DNA of 64,000 bases from Candidatus Wallbacteria bacterium. Its GTDB lineage: Bacteria; Muiribacteriota; JAQTZZ01. A model generated the notes under the pieces. It was not told the DNA's origin. It saw only the letters and a list, made by a program, of their open reading frames with translations, and searched no databases. The translations under genes and the position numbers were made by a program. Within the stretch, counting starts at the first letter, position 1; each line of letters begins with the position of its first letter. Shown piece by piece: positions 16,852 to 24,865 of the stretch. The DNA is taken from assembly GCA_028687545.1 (NCBI GenBank), contig JAQTZZ010000009.1:62001-126000 (forward strand). The letters run 5' to 3'.

Positions 16852-17599
16852 AATTTTTTATGTAGTTTTCAACGCTCATTACACAGCGGAAACCGATATC
16901 TATATTTTTCAGGTCCGGCTTGCCGCATTTTCTGCTTGAACAGAAGGTTTCCAGGTGACCATAGAGAAAAGAACCTCCCCGGATTACGTAATAGTTCCGG
17001 CCATACTTGCGGTTGAATACCCCATTGCCGGGATATTTGAGGTAAAAACTCCCGGTCCATTCGCAGGCATTGCCTCCCATATCATAAACACCATAAGGGC
17101 TGATGTCCTTTTTAAACATTTCCACAGGCACCAGTCCGTTGTAACCCGGAACAATCAGGGATTTGGTATGGGCTGACTGAAAATCAGGCTCATCTCCCCA
17201 GGGGAAAATTCTGCCGAATGAGCCGCGAGCTGCCTTTTCCCATTCTTCCTCCGTGGGCAGGCGCTTGCCGGCCCATTTGGCGTATTCGCTGGCATCGTAC
17301 CAGGTAATGTTGGTCACAGGCATGCCCGCTTCCTGATCCCTGTAATAATGATTCGGTTCAAAAGCCTTGTATTCAGCACGGGTCACTTCATACCTGTCGA
17401 TATAGTAGGAAGCTAGATAAACTTCGCGCTGCGGGGTGCAGTTGGCGGTCCAGGTGATGTCCCCTCCATTCTGGATTAAAAATGAGGCCTTAGCATCAGA
17501 AAGGCCCTGCTTGAAGTTTCCTTCAGGGATGTAGATCATCCTTGATTCAGCGTACAGGGAAACAGCCAGGGACAGGCAGAAAAAAAGGATAATCTTCAT
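16802..17599 (-). CDS. Secreted formylglycine-generating-enzyme (SUMF1) family protein
   Basis: 265 residues, signal peptide about 1-17 (KIILFFCLSLAVSLYA). SUMF1-domain motifs: MIYIPEGNFKQG, YYIDRYEVTRAEYKAF, MPVTNITWYDASEYAKWAGKRLPTEEEWEKAARG (written here in parts: MPVTNITWYDA and AKWAGKRLPTEEEWEKAARG), FPWGDEP, GNACEWTG and VIRGGSF. The domain occurs in formylglycine-generating enzymes and in many non-catalytic exported proteins. Whether it oxidises sulfatase cysteines cannot be told, and no sulfatase gene is nearby. It is the first gene of the operon that continues to the phosphatase, STAS, MlaE and MlaF genes, so it may be a cell-envelope factor. Confidence 0.8.
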   Translation of the reverse strand: MKIILFFCLSLAVSLYAESRMIYIPEGNFKQGLSDAKASFLIQNGGDITWTANCTPQREVYLASYYIDRYEVTRAEYKAFEPNHYYRDQEAGMPVTNITWYDASEYAKWAGKRLPTEEEWEKAARGSFGRIFPWGDEPDFQSAHTKSLIVPGYNGLVPVEMFKKDISPYGVYDMGGNACEWTGSFYLKYPGNGVFNRKYGRNYYVIRGGSFLYGHLETFCSSRKCGKPDLKNIDIGFRCVMSVENYIKNYGHEKHLQNLRAQSKN

Positions 17600-17620
17600 A
17601 TCACCTCCGCAGCAGATTGA

Positions 17621-18835
17621 TCAGTTTTCATCGATTCCTGCAAAAATCTGCGGAAAAACGCAGTAGAATTCGCAGGCTGACAGCACATGCTCTACAGGCA
17701 CCTGATCCTTCGGACTGTGTGCATAAATCTCATTGGCAGGGCCGAAACCGATGCAGGGGATTCCATGCATTCCCATGATGGCGACTCCGTTGGTGGAGAA
17801 GGTCCATTTGTCGACAAGGGGCTGTTTTTGGAAGATCAGCTCAAATGCGGTTCTGGCCTTGGCAAGGTAGGGGTGGTCGTCAGGAAGGGTCCAGGTCGGA
17901 TAATATTTTTCCGTAGGATAAACGAGGCCAGTGTAGGCTGGGTTCTGGTATTTCAGGATTTCCACGCGGCCGCCGTGCTTTTTGACTGACTGGAGAGCCT
18001 GGATTTCAGCTACTGCCGTGTCTTTCGTTTCGCCTGTGGTCAGGCGGCGGTCCAGCTGGATCGTGCATTCATCAGGGACTGCGCACTGGGAAGGGGAGGA
18101 AAAAAAGATCTGTGTGACTGTGACTGTACCCTTGCCCAGAAAATCATTCTGTCTGAGTCTGCCGTTCAGCGCTTCGATTTCCTTGACAATGTCGGCCATT
18201 TTATAGATGGCATTGTCCCCGCGTTCAGGTGCAGATCCGTGGCAGGACAAACCTTTCACAACCACCCTGATTTCCATCCGTCCACGGTGGCCGCGATAGA
18301 TGTTCAGATTTGTCGGTTCTGTGATCACAACCAGATCCGGTCTGAGTTTTTCTTCATTGATGAGATACTGCCAGCAGAGACCGTCGCAATCCTCTTCCAT
18401 CACGCTGCCAACGAGATAAAGGGTATAGTCGCCGGACAGCCCCAGCTCCTTGATGATTTTGGCGGCATAGACAAAAGACGCGACAGGCGCTTTCTGATCC
18501 GATGCCCCCCGGCCGTAAATGATGCCGTCCTGAAGCTTTCCCTTGAAAGGGTCCATTGAGTCCCAGAGAGAAGGGTCTCCGACTTCCACGGTATCTATGT
18601 GGGCATCATAGGCTAGAATTTTCGACCCGCTGCCCAGACGGCCGATAATATTGCCAAGGCCGTCCACTCTGATCTCGTCCAGACCGACTTTCTTCATTTC
18701 CTTCTGGATGCGCTGCACGACTTTTTTCTCTCTGCCGCTGTGAGAAGGAATCGAGATGATATCTCTCAGAAAAGAAACCATGTCTTTTTCGTATTCGTGA
18801 ACTTTTTCTTTGATTAATCTTACTTTTTCCTGCAT
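17621..18835 (-). CDS. M20-family amidohydrolase, YgeY-like
   Basis: 404 residues of the M20 metallopeptidase family. Metal-site motifs are YDAHIDTVEVGD, GRGASDQKAPVASF (aspartate bridging ligand), VMEEDCDG (catalytic and binding Glu) and EPTNLNIYRGHRG. The C-terminal histidine lies in NEIYAHSPKDQVPVEH. The YgeY branch, found beside carbamate kinase and carbamoyltransferase genes, fits best, because a carbamate kinase gene lies 52 bases upstream. It would hydrolyse an N-carbamoyl, N-acyl or similar amide to feed carbamoyl-phosphate fermentation, but the substrate is not determined here. Confidence 0.8.
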   Translation of the reverse strand: MQEKVRLIKEKVHEYEKDMVSFLRDIISIPSHSGREKKVVQRIQKEMKKVGLDEIRVDGLGNIIGRLGSGSKILAYDAHIDTVEVGDPSLWDSMDPFKGKLQDGIIYGRGASDQKAPVASFVYAAKIIKELGLSGDYTLYLVGSVMEEDCDGLCWQYLINEEKLRPDLVVITEPTNLNIYRGHRGRMEIRVVVKGLSCHGSAPERGDNAIYKMADIVKEIEALNGRLRQNDFLGKGTVTVTQIFFSSPSQCAVPDECTIQLDRRLTTGETKDTAVAEIQALQSVKKHGGRVEILKYQNPAYTGLVYPTEKYYPTWTLPDDHPYLAKARTAFELIFQKQPLVDKWTFSTNGVAIMGMHGIPCIGFGPANEIYAHSPKDQVPVEHVLSACEFYCVFPQIFAGIDEN

Positions 18836-18887
18836 GAATCCCCCATTAGAGAATCTAATAAAACAGTAGTTTTAAAGAGTCTCTTAA

Positions 18888-19838
18888 TCATCTCACTATC
18901 CTTGTACCCGACTTTCCTTCGATGGCTTCTTCCATTTTTTCCAGCGAGGTGATAATGGCCGGTTTCCCGGTTTTTTTGACAAAATCGCAGGCCGCAATGA
19001 TTTTCGGCCCCATTGATCCTTTGGGAAATTCACCCTGTTCAAGATAGTGCATGGCTTTATCCACACTCAGTTCGGAAAACAGTTCCTGATTTTTTTTGCC
19101 GAAATTGATGGCAACCTGATCAACGCCTGTCGCGATCAGCAGGAAATCCGCCTCGATTTCCTGGGCGAGGAGCGAAGAGGCGTAATCTTTATCGATTACA
19201 GCTTCCAGTCCGTCCAGGATCCCGTGATCGAGCTCGATTACAGGAATTCCCCCACCTCCGCATGCAATCACGATCACATCATCTGCCAGCAGCCTTTTTA
19301 CCACAGAAGCCTCCACGATCCGGAGCGGTCTTGGCGAAGGCACAACCCGCCGCCATCCTCGCCCCGCATCTTCGACCATGATCCATTTCTTTTCCCTGAT
19401 CATGGTTTCTGCTTCCTTGGCCCTGAAAAAACGGCCGATCGGTTTGGTGGGATTTTTGAAAGCCTGGTCATTTTTATCGATAATGACCTGTGTAATGACA
19501 GTTACAACATCTTTCGGGGTAATCTTCTGCTTCAGAAATGTATTTCTCATTTCCTGCTGAATCATGTATCCCATTCCACCTTCGGTGTCAGCAACACAGA
19601 TTCCCAGGTCCAGCGGATAAATTTCATTTTCTGCCAGTTCCACTCTCCTGAGGGCGTTTCCAACCTGGGGGCCATTGCCATGGGTCAGGCAGAGCTGAAA
19701 CCCTTTTTCCATGAATTTGAGCACATGCAGACAGGTTGCTCTGGTATTTGCAAATTGCTGTGGGATGTCGCCGATTTCGCCAGGTTTACTGAGCGCATTT
19801 CCCCCAAGCGCAATCACTGCGATTTTCTTTTTCCCCAT
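18888..19838 (-). CDS. arcC: Carbamate kinase
   Basis: 316 residues, the usual ArcC length. Motifs: IALGGNALSKPG at the nucleotide/carbamoyl phosphate site, LTHGNGPQVGNALRR, GRGWRRVVPSPRP and VIACGGGGIPVI. A conserved lysine lies in VIDKDYASSLLA, and KGSMGPKI is at the C-terminus. It makes ATP from carbamoyl phosphate and ADP, the last step of arginine, agmatine, purine or allantoin-type fermentations. A strong ribosome site AGGAGGA precedes the ATG. An agmatine-deiminase-like gene lies 2.4 kb upstream on the same strand, but it is exported and separated by a terminator, so a joint pathway is uncertain. Confidence 0.93.
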   Translation of the reverse strand: MGKKKIAVIALGGNALSKPGEIGDIPQQFANTRATCLHVLKFMEKGFQLCLTHGNGPQVGNALRRVELAENEIYPLDLGICVADTEGGMGYMIQQEMRNTFLKQKITPKDVVTVITQVIIDKNDQAFKNPTKPIGRFFRAKEAETMIREKKWIMVEDAGRGWRRVVPSPRPLRIVEASVVKRLLADDVIVIACGGGGIPVIELDHGILDGLEAVIDKDYASSLLAQEIEADFLLIATGVDQVAINFGKKNQELFSELSVDKAMHYLEQGEFPKGSMGPKIIAACDFVKKTGKPAIITSLEKMEEAIEGKSGTRIVR

Positions 19839-19881
19839 GGAGTCCTCCTATGCAAAATCTGAAATTATTGATCTTGAACGT

Positions 19882-19910
19882 ATTATCCCTGAAAAAAACA
19901 TAAGATTCAA
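19882..19910 (-). promoter_or_regulatory. Putative promoter of arcC
   Basis: On the minus strand TTGAAT (19910-19905), 17-base spacer, GATAAT (19887-19882), about 44 bases upstream of the arcC ATG. Both boxes match consensus at 5 or more of 6 positions with ideal spacing. Confidence 0.55.
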
Positions 19911-19927
19911 ATTCAGAGCGTGATTCA

Positions 19928-21178
19928 TTACTGGATCGGTGTCACATTAGATCCGTCTTTATTCATGAGAACTATACCCTTGCTGCCTGATGCAGCCACC
20001 AGCTTTTCCCCTTCCTGGAAATAAAAGCCGCTGGAGAAATCCCCTCCGTCAGTGAGCTGGGTGAGATTATTCCCATCGGCTGATACCAGGAACAGATTGC
20101 CTCCCCTGGTAAAAATGATGCTGCTGCCATCCGGAGAAAATGAGGGATATGTATTTTCAACATTGGTATATGTAATCTGAACCTGGTTGTTCCCATCAGA
20201 GTCCATCGTGAAAATTTCCCAGTTGCCGTCCCGGTCTGACGTGAAAGTTACGCGGTTGCCAAGCGGGGAAAAGCTGCTGTATTTATCGTTGTAATTATTG
20301 TTTGACAGATTTTTTTCGCCACCCCCGGCCGAGTCAACCACATATAACTGGTAATTCGAACCGCTAGAACGGGTGAAGATTATTTTTCCGTTATCCGGAC
20401 TGCAGCAGGGATAATTATAATCTACTCCCGCTGGAGCGGAAGTCAGGCGCTTCAGATTGCTCCCGTCCGAACTTATGCTGTAAATGTCGAATGAAGACCC
20501 GTTTCTGTTGGAAGAGAAAACTACCATGGACCCGTCCAGCGAAAAATATGGGTTCTGGTCTATCTTGCCGGAGCTTGCTGTGAGGTTTCTGAGATGCTCC
20601 CCTGACATGTCAGTACTCCACAAATCATGCTCTGAGATCTTCGTGATGACTATTTGCTTGCTATAGTAATCAGCAAACAAATCATCTCCATTTGATGGGG
20701 TTGACGAGTTCGGATCGATCCAGTGGCTGCCGTCCGGAATTGGCTCGCCTGCTGCCAGTCCGTTGGCTGCGTCCGCGCCCCCGAACTGGACTTCCAGAAT
20801 TCCGTTAGGACCTTTGCTGACGATTCTGCAGAAAAATGGATCAAGCAGGTATTGATTGTTCCAGGAGTCAAAAAATCCCTGTGAATCCGTCATTCCTCTA
20901 TCCGTACTGCTGCTGAAGTAATTTCTCAGGTCTAAAATGCTGGTGGGCCAGTGGGCTTTCTGTTTGAAGTAAAGCCTGCAGTAATCTGACAGTTTGGCAA
21001 GATCCGCCTTGACTTTCAGGTTACGGCTCTGATCGATTGCTGACTGGTAATGCTGATATGCAACTGCCAGCAGGATGAAGATCATGGTGACCACGATCGA
21101 GAGCTCAATCACTGTAAAGGCACGCCTGCCGGATTTCTGAGGGTTAGCTTTCGGATTGTGAAAGAAATTGGACACCAT
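19928..21178 (-). CDS. Type IV pseudopilin fused to a TolB/PD40 beta-propeller
   Basis: 416 residues. The N-terminus has a basic leader and the prepilin cleavage motif RRA/FTVIELSIVVTMIFILLAV, with Glu at +5 and Ala instead of Gly at -1. The long hydrophobic alpha-1 helix and a short pseudopilin globular part follow (to about 170). The rest contains repeated PD40 units: DIYSISSDGSNLKRLT, QLYVVDSAGGGEKNLS, EIFTMDSDGNNQVQIT and FLVSADGNNLTQLT, each joined to a [Y/S]xSFSPDGxxIxFTR-type strand. I count about five to six blades. So a pilus-like anchor displays a TolB-type propeller outside the inner membrane. No other pilus gene lies nearby; the assembly ATPase and peptidase must be elsewhere. Confidence 0.8.
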   Translation of the reverse strand: MVSNFFHNPKANPQKSGRRAFTVIELSIVVTMIFILLAVAYQHYQSAIDQSRNLKVKADLAKLSDYCRLYFKQKAHWPTSILDLRNYFSSSTDRGMTDSQGFFDSWNNQYLLDPFFCRIVSKGPNGILEVQFGGADAANGLAAGEPIPDGSHWIDPNSSTPSNGDDLFADYYSKQIVITKISEHDLWSTDMSGEHLRNLTASSGKIDQNPYFSLDGSMVVFSSNRNGSSFDIYSISSDGSNLKRLTSAPAGVDYNYPCCSPDNGKIIFTRSSGSNYQLYVVDSAGGGEKNLSNNNYNDKYSSFSPLGNRVTFTSDRDGNWEIFTMDSDGNNQVQITYTNVENTYPSFSPDGSSIIFTRGGNLFLVSADGNNLTQLTDGGDFSSGFYFQEGEKLVAASGSKGIVLMNKDGSNVTPIQ

Positions 21179-21244
21179 TTTGGGAGGCCTCTGTGAAATT
21201 GAAAGTCCAGATCAGTATCCTGTAAAACGCTAGGTTTTGCAAAT

Positions 21245-21274
21245 AAAAAAGTCCTGCATAGGCAGGACTTTTTT
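21245..21274. terminator. Bidirectional rho-independent terminator
   Basis: Stem GTCCTGC (21251-21257) / GCAGGAC (21262-21268), loop ATAG, flanked by six A on the left and six T on the right. It lies right after the stop of the agmatine-deiminase-like gene (minus strand) and separates it from the pseudopilin gene. Confidence 0.85.
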
Positions 21275-21291
21275 GATTCAGGTAAAAAAAC

Positions 21292-22737
21292 TTAATTCAC
21301 GTTGTAGCTGTAAGTTCCATTTTCGGGAGCTGATGAAGGCAGGGTTTTATAAATACCGGTGGAATCTTCAGCTTCCAGATAATAATAAATCGAAATTCCA
21401 GACTGCTGCGCAGGAATCACGCCTTCGAAAGTTCCGCTGCCGCCTGTCAGTTTGATCTGCTTGAACACGCCTTCCGGGCTGGTGGACCAGTAAGCGCAGA
21501 CTCCATCCTGATTTAAGGGATTGATGCTGTCGATGGAGACACGGATCTGAGTCTCTTCGCCGGCTCTGGAATCTCTGACTGCATCGTGCCGGAGGGTTAC
21601 AGGTGCTTTCGCGACCAGCTTGGTAATGCAGTGAATCGCACCATTGGCTGTGATGATGTCATTGCAGTCAAAGCCCTTGACGTCGTATCCGGGAAGGATT
21701 TTCTTGTAAACATCAAGTGCAGCCTGGTCCTGGGCTTTTCCGTAAATCGGCACCAGCACCTTTTTATTGAAAATAAGCGAGTTGGTATAGGAATAAGAGG
21801 TGGTTCCATATCCGCCGTCGTGGACATTGGGCATCGGGATGCGGACGACTTTGAAGGGATTGCCCAGGCCGTTGGTTTCTGAAGCCAGTGTCTTGGCGTT
21901 TTCATCCAGGACCGCGGCATTACCTGTGGCACCGTCTGAAGCCGGATTATACTGGCCGACGATAAAAGTGTCGTCAGTCAGAAGTTTGCAGAACATGTCG
22001 ACATGACCTGTGCCGTCTTCCACCATTTTTTTGAGGACGATCACTTTTTTAACTCCGAAGTAATCCTTCATATACTTGCTGAGCTGTTCTCTTGTCAGGT
22101 TGGGGTCGCAGCCTTCGCCGGCATCAAAAACCACGTCTGTCATGATGGCTACGCCGTGGCCGTCCAGGATCAGGTTGCCGCCTGCAGTGATCAGAGGGCA
22201 GAGATGGCTTTTTAGTTTCAGGTAAGCGGCAAGTTTGGTCGGAAACTGGTCGTCATTTGGTCTGGGGCGATTATAATCCAGGTCAATCACTTCTCTGTTG
22301 CCATCCTGAGTGTAAATCCACCATGGTCCGTAGTCGCGCATCCAGACTGAATCCAGATTGCAGGTGAAAAATTCCACGTTCGCCATGTTGACTCCATAGC
22401 TTGTCAGAGCGCTTTTAGCGGAACTGAGTGATGAACTGTCAGAGCTGACGATCACTTTGCCGTCAGCAGCCGCATACTTGATCAGATCTTTAAGCAGCGA
22501 AGTGTAACCTTCCCAGCCAAAGCAGACGGCATCGGCCGGATCGAATTCAGAAGGTGCGGAGGCTATATTGGCCGGAGCTCTCAATGCACGTGTATCAACG
22601 TGCTTGGTGGCCAGATATTCATCAAAATGATTCTGGATGTACGCTTTTTCTTGCGGAGTGAGATTGTTGGGCAGGCAGGCGGCCTGCAGTACGATTGTTC
22701 CGGTGATCAGCAAAAGCAGCAATAGGCTTCTTAACAT
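21292..22737 (-). CDS. Exported agmatine deiminase / peptidyl-arginine deiminase family enzyme
   Basis: 481 residues. The hydrophobic N-terminus (1-20) ends in QAAC, so it is a signal peptide or a weak lipobox. The guanidine-modifying fold follows: FGWEGYTSLL, SVWMRDYGPWW (D135), LDYNRPRPNDD, GGNLILDGHG, GTGHVDMFCK (H245, D247) and NGAIHCITKL with the nucleophile C370. The catalytic Asp-His-Cys set is complete. The last 100 residues form a beta-rich appendage. The cytosolic agmatine deiminase AguA has no signal peptide; export suggests a role more like the Porphyromonas peptidyl-arginine deiminase, or action on external agmatine. The intact domain is about 350 residues, as in the family. Confidence 0.82.
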   Translation of the reverse strand: MLRSLLLLLLITGTIVLQAACLPNNLTPQEKAYIQNHFDEYLATKHVDTRALRAPANIASAPSEFDPADAVCFGWEGYTSLLKDLIKYAAADGKVIVSSDSSSLSSAKSALTSYGVNMANVEFFTCNLDSVWMRDYGPWWIYTQDGNREVIDLDYNRPRPNDDQFPTKLAAYLKLKSHLCPLITAGGNLILDGHGVAIMTDVVFDAGEGCDPNLTREQLSKYMKDYFGVKKVIVLKKMVEDGTGHVDMFCKLLTDDTFIVGQYNPASDGATGNAAVLDENAKTLASETNGLGNPFKVVRIPMPNVHDGGYGTTSYSYTNSLIFNKKVLVPIYGKAQDQAALDVYKKILPGYDVKGFDCNDIITANGAIHCITKLVAKAPVTLRHDAVRDSRAGEETQIRVSIDSINPLNQDGVCAYWSTSPEGVFKQIKLTGGSGTFEGVIPAQQSGISIYYYLEAEDSTGIYKTLPSSAPENGTYSYNVN

Positions 22738-22776
22738 GCGCTCTCCCCCTTAAAAATACATTCTCGACTTAGTCTA

Positions 22777-22804
22777 ATTATAAAATTATTCAGAGAAATT
22801 GCAA
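22777..22804 (-). promoter_or_regulatory. Putative promoter of the deiminase gene
   Basis: On the minus strand TTGCAA (22804-22799), 16-base spacer, TATAAT (22782-22777), about 40 bases before the ATG, which is itself preceded by GGGGGAG. Confidence 0.55.
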
Positions 22805-22891
22805 GAAATTTCCTGAAACTGCCTGTTACATTTCGCTGCGGTGACTGTCGTCTTATTCCGGAAGAATAGAATCAGACTCCTGATTTTTCGA

Positions 22892-22920
22892 TTGAAATAG
22901 ACGTGATTAGAACTTATACT
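22892..22920 (+). promoter_or_regulatory. Putative promoter of the Skp-like/giant protein operon
   Basis: TTGAAA (22892-22897), exact 17-base spacer, TATACT (22915-22920), 33 bases before the TTG start at 22954 with GGAGG at 22942-22946. It is divergent from the deiminase promoter about 90 bases away. Confidence 0.6.
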
Positions 22921-22953
22921 ATAAGTTAGCGTATATTTTACGGAGGTCGGTAA

Positions 22954-23835
22954 TTGAGGTTCTTTCTTTTTACCCTTCTGCTGCTCCTCCAGTTCCAATT
23001 TTCACTCCCCCCGGTTACAGCTGCGCCTTATGGCAGCGTTGACTTGTCTTTACTTTACAGACTCCATCCATACAATCTTTTTTTCTACCTGGATGATTTG
23101 GGGACATATATTCTTCCTACTACACTTTCCAAGCGGAAAGGAGGATATGATCTCGACAACCTGTATCTGATCCAGATTAAACTGCGGAAAAAACTTAGCG
23201 AAAAGCACCAGAGCCAAATCCGCGAAGCCCGAAAAATCTTTGGCGATATTGCGGATCTGGAATTTAATCTGCAGGCTTTAGCCGAGCAGTATAAATCCGC
23301 ACAGGCTCAAATGACCGATGAAGCCGTGATCAGCGAAAATGACCGGAATTATTTGCAGGCAAAGAAAACCATTGAAGTCAGGATCAATGATCTCTACGAA
23401 AAGCAGCGAAAAGTAATGGACGAATTAAGCAGGGTATACATTGCCGGAAAAAAAGAGGAAGACTCCATGAAAAAAACTATTCAGGAGGACATTGCTTCAG
23501 CCATTGAACAGATCAGGAAAGAAGCCAGCATCGGGAAGCTTTTTTTTCTTCCTGAATCTGACAGGAGAGAAAAAAAGATTTCAGCCAAAGCAGATATCCG
23601 TAGTCTATGCGCCGGACGCAGTAAAGATCTGGCTGAAGCAGATCAGAGTCTGGTAGACTGCCTGGTTGGAGCTTTGAATGATTATCCGGATTTCTGCCGG
23701 GCCAGGGATACATTCATTCTTTATGGGGGTGCGGATTTCACCTGCGAAATACTGGGAAAAATCTATGACAGATACTCTGTTTCTCTTGAAATCAGGGAAA
23801 TTGTACTTGGAATGGTTAGGGGAGGAAGCAATTGA
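22954..23835 (+). CDS. Secreted Skp/OmpH-like coiled-coil protein, first of two paralogues
   Basis: 293 residues from a TTG start with GGAGG 7 bases upstream. A signal peptide (about 1-24, ending PVTAA) is followed by GSVDLSLLYRLHPYNLFFY, then long charged helices (about 60-190) and a cysteine-bearing C-terminal helical part. The next gene starts the mature protein in the same way (GVVDLGMAFNCHPLVLLYY), so the two are paralogues. The V-D-L/M start plus helical tentacle layout resembles Skp/OmpH periplasmic chaperones, although these proteins are longer (Skp about 160). A role in handling the giant exported protein encoded downstream is inferred from the operon. Confidence 0.55.
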   Translation: MRFFLFTLLLLLQFQFSLPPVTAAPYGSVDLSLLYRLHPYNLFFYLDDLGTYILPTTLSKRKGGYDLDNLYLIQIKLRKKLSEKHQSQIREARKIFGDIADLEFNLQALAEQYKSAQAQMTDEAVISENDRNYLQAKKTIEVRINDLYEKQRKVMDELSRVYIAGKKEEDSMKKTIQEDIASAIEQIRKEASIGKLFFLPESDRREKKISAKADIRSLCAGRSKDLAEADQSLVDCLVGALNDYPDFCRARDTFILYGGADFTCEILGKIYDRYSVSLEIREIVLGMVRGGSN

Positions 23836-24785
23836 GGAAAGTAATTTTGATTGTCAGTTGTGTTTTGATGCTGCCGATTCTGGAGGCCGCCACCGGCGTG
23901 GTGGATCTGGGAATGGCTTTCAACTGCCATCCGCTGGTTCTTTTGTATTATTATCCGCAGTATCAGGCTTTTCTCAGGCCGCTGACCGTGAAACTGTCCG
24001 AAGCGAGCATTTTAACGGCGCAGAAAGACCTTAAAGAAGCGAAGGCCAAAGCAGAGGCAGAGAACCAGGCTAAAATCGCGGAACTGACAAAGAAAAAAGA
24101 GGCGCTGGATGCCGCTAAACAGGGCCTGCAATGCAAAATGGACATGGCCAAGAACAATTATTCCCAGGAGCAGGCGAGAGTCTGTTACGGAAAGAGTCCG
24201 GAGGAAATAATGAAGATAAATGTGACTGGCAGCCAGCAGCTGGAACGCACTTTATCTCCGTTGCAGGCACAGGTGGACTCCATCGATCAGGAGATCGCCG
24301 GTCTGCAGAAAGAGGAAAAAGCTTTGAAAAACAGGACTTTTTATCTGGAATTCACCACTCCGGAAGAAACGTCCAAGCTGCTTGCCAGGGTCCGCGCAGA
24401 TGTCCGGGAGGCGGTTAAAAAAGTTGCTGATGCCAAGGGCATAGACCTAGTGATCAACAGTGCGGTCTACAAAAAAGCGAAAAACAATGCTGTGGCCGGC
24501 AGGGATTACGCGGCGCCCAGTTTTGACCGGATCCTGGCAATGTCCGGCATCTTCAGCAAGGAAATGCTGTCCCGCAATGACCTGAAATCGTTCACCGGGA
24601 TCTATGTGCAGAGGCTGGAAAACGAAGGAGGACCTCCGCCTGGAGAAGGCTATTTTCAGGGTTTCCTGGCTGGGGAAACCACAGACCTGACTGCTGATGT
24701 GGCAGCTGCATTGTTGAACGGGAGTGAAATTCATTCCAAGGTTCAGGAATCCATTATTACCAATCTGAGGGAAGGCTTGAAATGA
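23832..24785 (+). CDS. Secreted Skp/OmpH-like coiled-coil protein, second paralogue
   Basis: 317 residues. The TTG start overlaps the stop of its paralogue (4 bases), so translation is coupled. Signal peptide about 1-19, then GVVDLGMAFNCHP. An Ala/Lys/Glu-rich helical region follows (LKEAKAKAEAENQAKIAELT) with a Skp-like tail: FTTPEETSKLLARVRADVREAVKKVADAKGIDLVINSAV contains the ALKKVAEAKGYDLVL-type motif typical of OmpH/Skp (seen as VREAVKKVADAKGIDLVIN). The C-terminal 90 residues are extra. It likely acts in the periplasm as a holdase chaperone. Confidence 0.62.
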   Translation: MRKVILIVSCVLMLPILEAATGVVDLGMAFNCHPLVLLYYYPQYQAFLRPLTVKLSEASILTAQKDLKEAKAKAEAENQAKIAELTKKKEALDAAKQGLQCKMDMAKNNYSQEQARVCYGKSPEEIMKINVTGSQQLERTLSPLQAQVDSIDQEIAGLQKEEKALKNRTFYLEFTTPEETSKLLARVRADVREAVKKVADAKGIDLVINSAVYKKAKNNAVAGRDYAAPSFDRILAMSGIFSKEMLSRNDLKSFTGIYVQRLENEGGPPPGEGYFQGFLAGETTDLTADVAAALLNGSEIHSKVQESIITNLREGLK

Positions 24786-24865
24786 ACCCTGCGCTCAAAT
24801 CGCATGAAACAAATTCATCCGGACATAAGTATTTTAATATAAAAGTCTATAAACCTGGGGGAAGT

